This document shows, in pieces, positions 6,961-7,678 of a DNA stretch of 7,678 bases. The notes beneath the pieces are model-generated. The model worked only from the letters and a program-made list of their open reading frames with translations, had not been told where the DNA came from and made no database searches. The translations under genes were made by a program, and so were the position numbers. This stretch comes from Verrucomicrobiales bacterium. Its GTDB lineage: Bacteria > Verrucomicrobiota > Verrucomicrobiia > Verrucomicrobiales > DEV007. The stretch is from contig JAGNMT010000158.1 in the NCBI GenBank assembly GCA_017991025.1, forward strand, positions 1 through 7,678, read 5' to 3'. How positions within the stretch are numbered: the stretch's first letter is position 1; every line of letters begins with the position of its first letter.

Positions 6961-7022
6961 CTGTGGCTTTCAAACTGTCATGATGGAGCCTACTCGGCAG
7001 ACGATTCCTCCGCCTTACCTAC

Positions 7023-7678
7023 ATGAAAACCCTCCACGCCTTCGCCATCCTCTGTCTGCTCGTTGTTTCGTCCGCGTTCGGACAACAACCCGAGGAGAAG
7101 TTCACCGCGATGAACCCGGAGCAGAGACGCGTGTTTGAGATCGAAGTGATGGAGAAGGTCGCGGACCTTGCGTTGATCCCACCAAAGCTGAACACATCGC
7201 CACTGCCGAAGTATGATTACGACCAGCTCGCCTACGGAATGACCATCGGCATCGCCCGTACGCCGGGTGGTCGGCTGTGGGCCTGCTGGGTGGCGGGTGA
7301 GGATGGGGCGAAGGCGTTCTTCGTCTGCGCCATCAGCGATGACGATGGAGAGACGTGGTCGAAGCCGGTTCTCGTGATCGACGGACAATCGGACAAGCTG
7401 CCGATGCCGCGCAGCGTGCTCGTGGGGAATCTGTGGACCGATCCGCTGGGGCGGTTGTGGATTTTCTTCAACCAGTCCATGGCGCAGTTTGACGGACGCT
7501 CCGGCGTGTGGGCCGCGATTTGCGAGAAGCCCGATGCCGACAAGTCCGTGTGGTCCGCGCCGAAGCGCATCTGGCACGGCTTCACGCTGAACAAACCCAC
7601 TGTCCTCAGCAACGGCGACTGGCTGCTGCCCATCTCGCTGAATCACGCGGGATTCGGTCCGTTCAAGGGGGCGTTCGC
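7023..7678 (+). CDS. Secreted sialidase/BNR-repeat family protein, N-terminal part (cut by window end)
   Basis: 218 complete codons are present and the frame runs off the window. The ATG at 7023 begins a clear signal peptide (MKTLHAFAILCLLVVSSAFG then QQ). An in-frame TGA at 6981-6983 and the absence of any other start between fix this choice. A helical pre-region (about 25-55) precedes a beta-propeller: IGIARTPGGRLWACWVAGE (75-93) is a first blade with an Arg near the position of the sialidase arginine triad. SDDDGETW (105-112) is a full Asp-box (SxDxGxTW), followed by GRLWIFFNQS and a further blade beginning GVWAAICEK. The family includes exo-alpha-sialidases (GH33) and many uncharacterised glycan-acting propellers, and catalytic residues further on are not visible. 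Divergent from the LacI gene, it is probably the first gene of a regulated glycan-degradation locus continuing to the right. No Shine-Dalgarno precedes it. Confidence 0.88.
   Translation, partial: MKTLHAFAILCLLVVSSAFGQQPEEKFTAMNPEQRRVFEIEVMEKVADLALIPPKLNTSPLPKYDYDQLAYGMTIGIARTPGGRLWACWVAGEDGAKAFFVCAISDDDGETWSKPVLVIDGQSDKLPMPRSVLVGNLWTDPLGRLWIFFNQSMAQFDGRSGVWAAICEKPDADKSVWSAPKRIWHGFTLNKPTVLSNGDWLLPISLNHAGFGPFKGAF

Noticed and set aside
6300..6983. 227-codon plus-strand open frame antisense to the LacI gene
   Set aside because: It lies opposite the unmistakable LacI helix-turn-helix and shows no domain of its own.
6990..7646. 218-codon minus-strand open frame over the sialidase-family gene
   Set aside because: It is an antisense shadow. 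The plus frame from 7023 has a signal peptide and a perfect Asp-box.

Overview
The window (about 57% GC by eye) looks like chromosome of a free-living bacterium of the Verrucomicrobiota, probably class Opitutae. This placement is an inference. It rests on the LacI-type regulator with its Met-containing hinge, the divergent LacI/sialidase-family pair typical of polysaccharide-degrading members of that phylum, and the absence of a usable Shine-Dalgarno sequence before every gene. No genus can be named. No rRNA, tRNA, CRISPR array, transposase or phage gene was seen.

Layout, left to right. (1) 38-1915 (+): an exported protein with two metallo-beta-lactamase folds, the first with a degraded metal site and the second intact, plus a C-terminal beta-sandwich. 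(2) 1916-2218: about 300 bases without a gene, holding two small hairpins that may be a dispersed intergenic repeat. (3) 2219-3366 (+): two cyclophilin-type prolyl isomerases in tandem, 26 bases apart. The first has a signal peptide and is bacterial-like. The second is cytoplasmic and strikingly like eukaryotic cyclophilin A. A strong Rho-independent terminator follows at 3402-3437. (4) 3464-4891 (+): an FAD-dependent oxidoreductase of the phytoene desaturase/PYROXD2 group. (5) 4906-5718 (-): a secreted NlpC/P60 cell-wall peptidase, convergent with the oxidoreductase and preceded by a good sigma70-like promoter in an AT-rich leader. (6) 5865-6905 (-): a LacI-family repressor. (7) 7023-7678 (+): the start of a secreted sialidase/BNR-repeat protein, cut by the window end.

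How the genes fit together: the cyclophilins form a likely two-gene folding operon serving two compartments. The LacI regulator and the sialidase-family gene diverge from a 117-base region with two inverted repeats whose centres are about four helical turns apart, so local, substrate-controlled regulation of glycan degradation is the simplest model. The MBL protein, oxidoreductase and NlpC/P60 gene have no evident shared pathway. I did not find a clearly new multi-gene system. The points most worth checking are the tandem MBL protein, the eukaryote-like cyclophilin, and the putative LacI operators.
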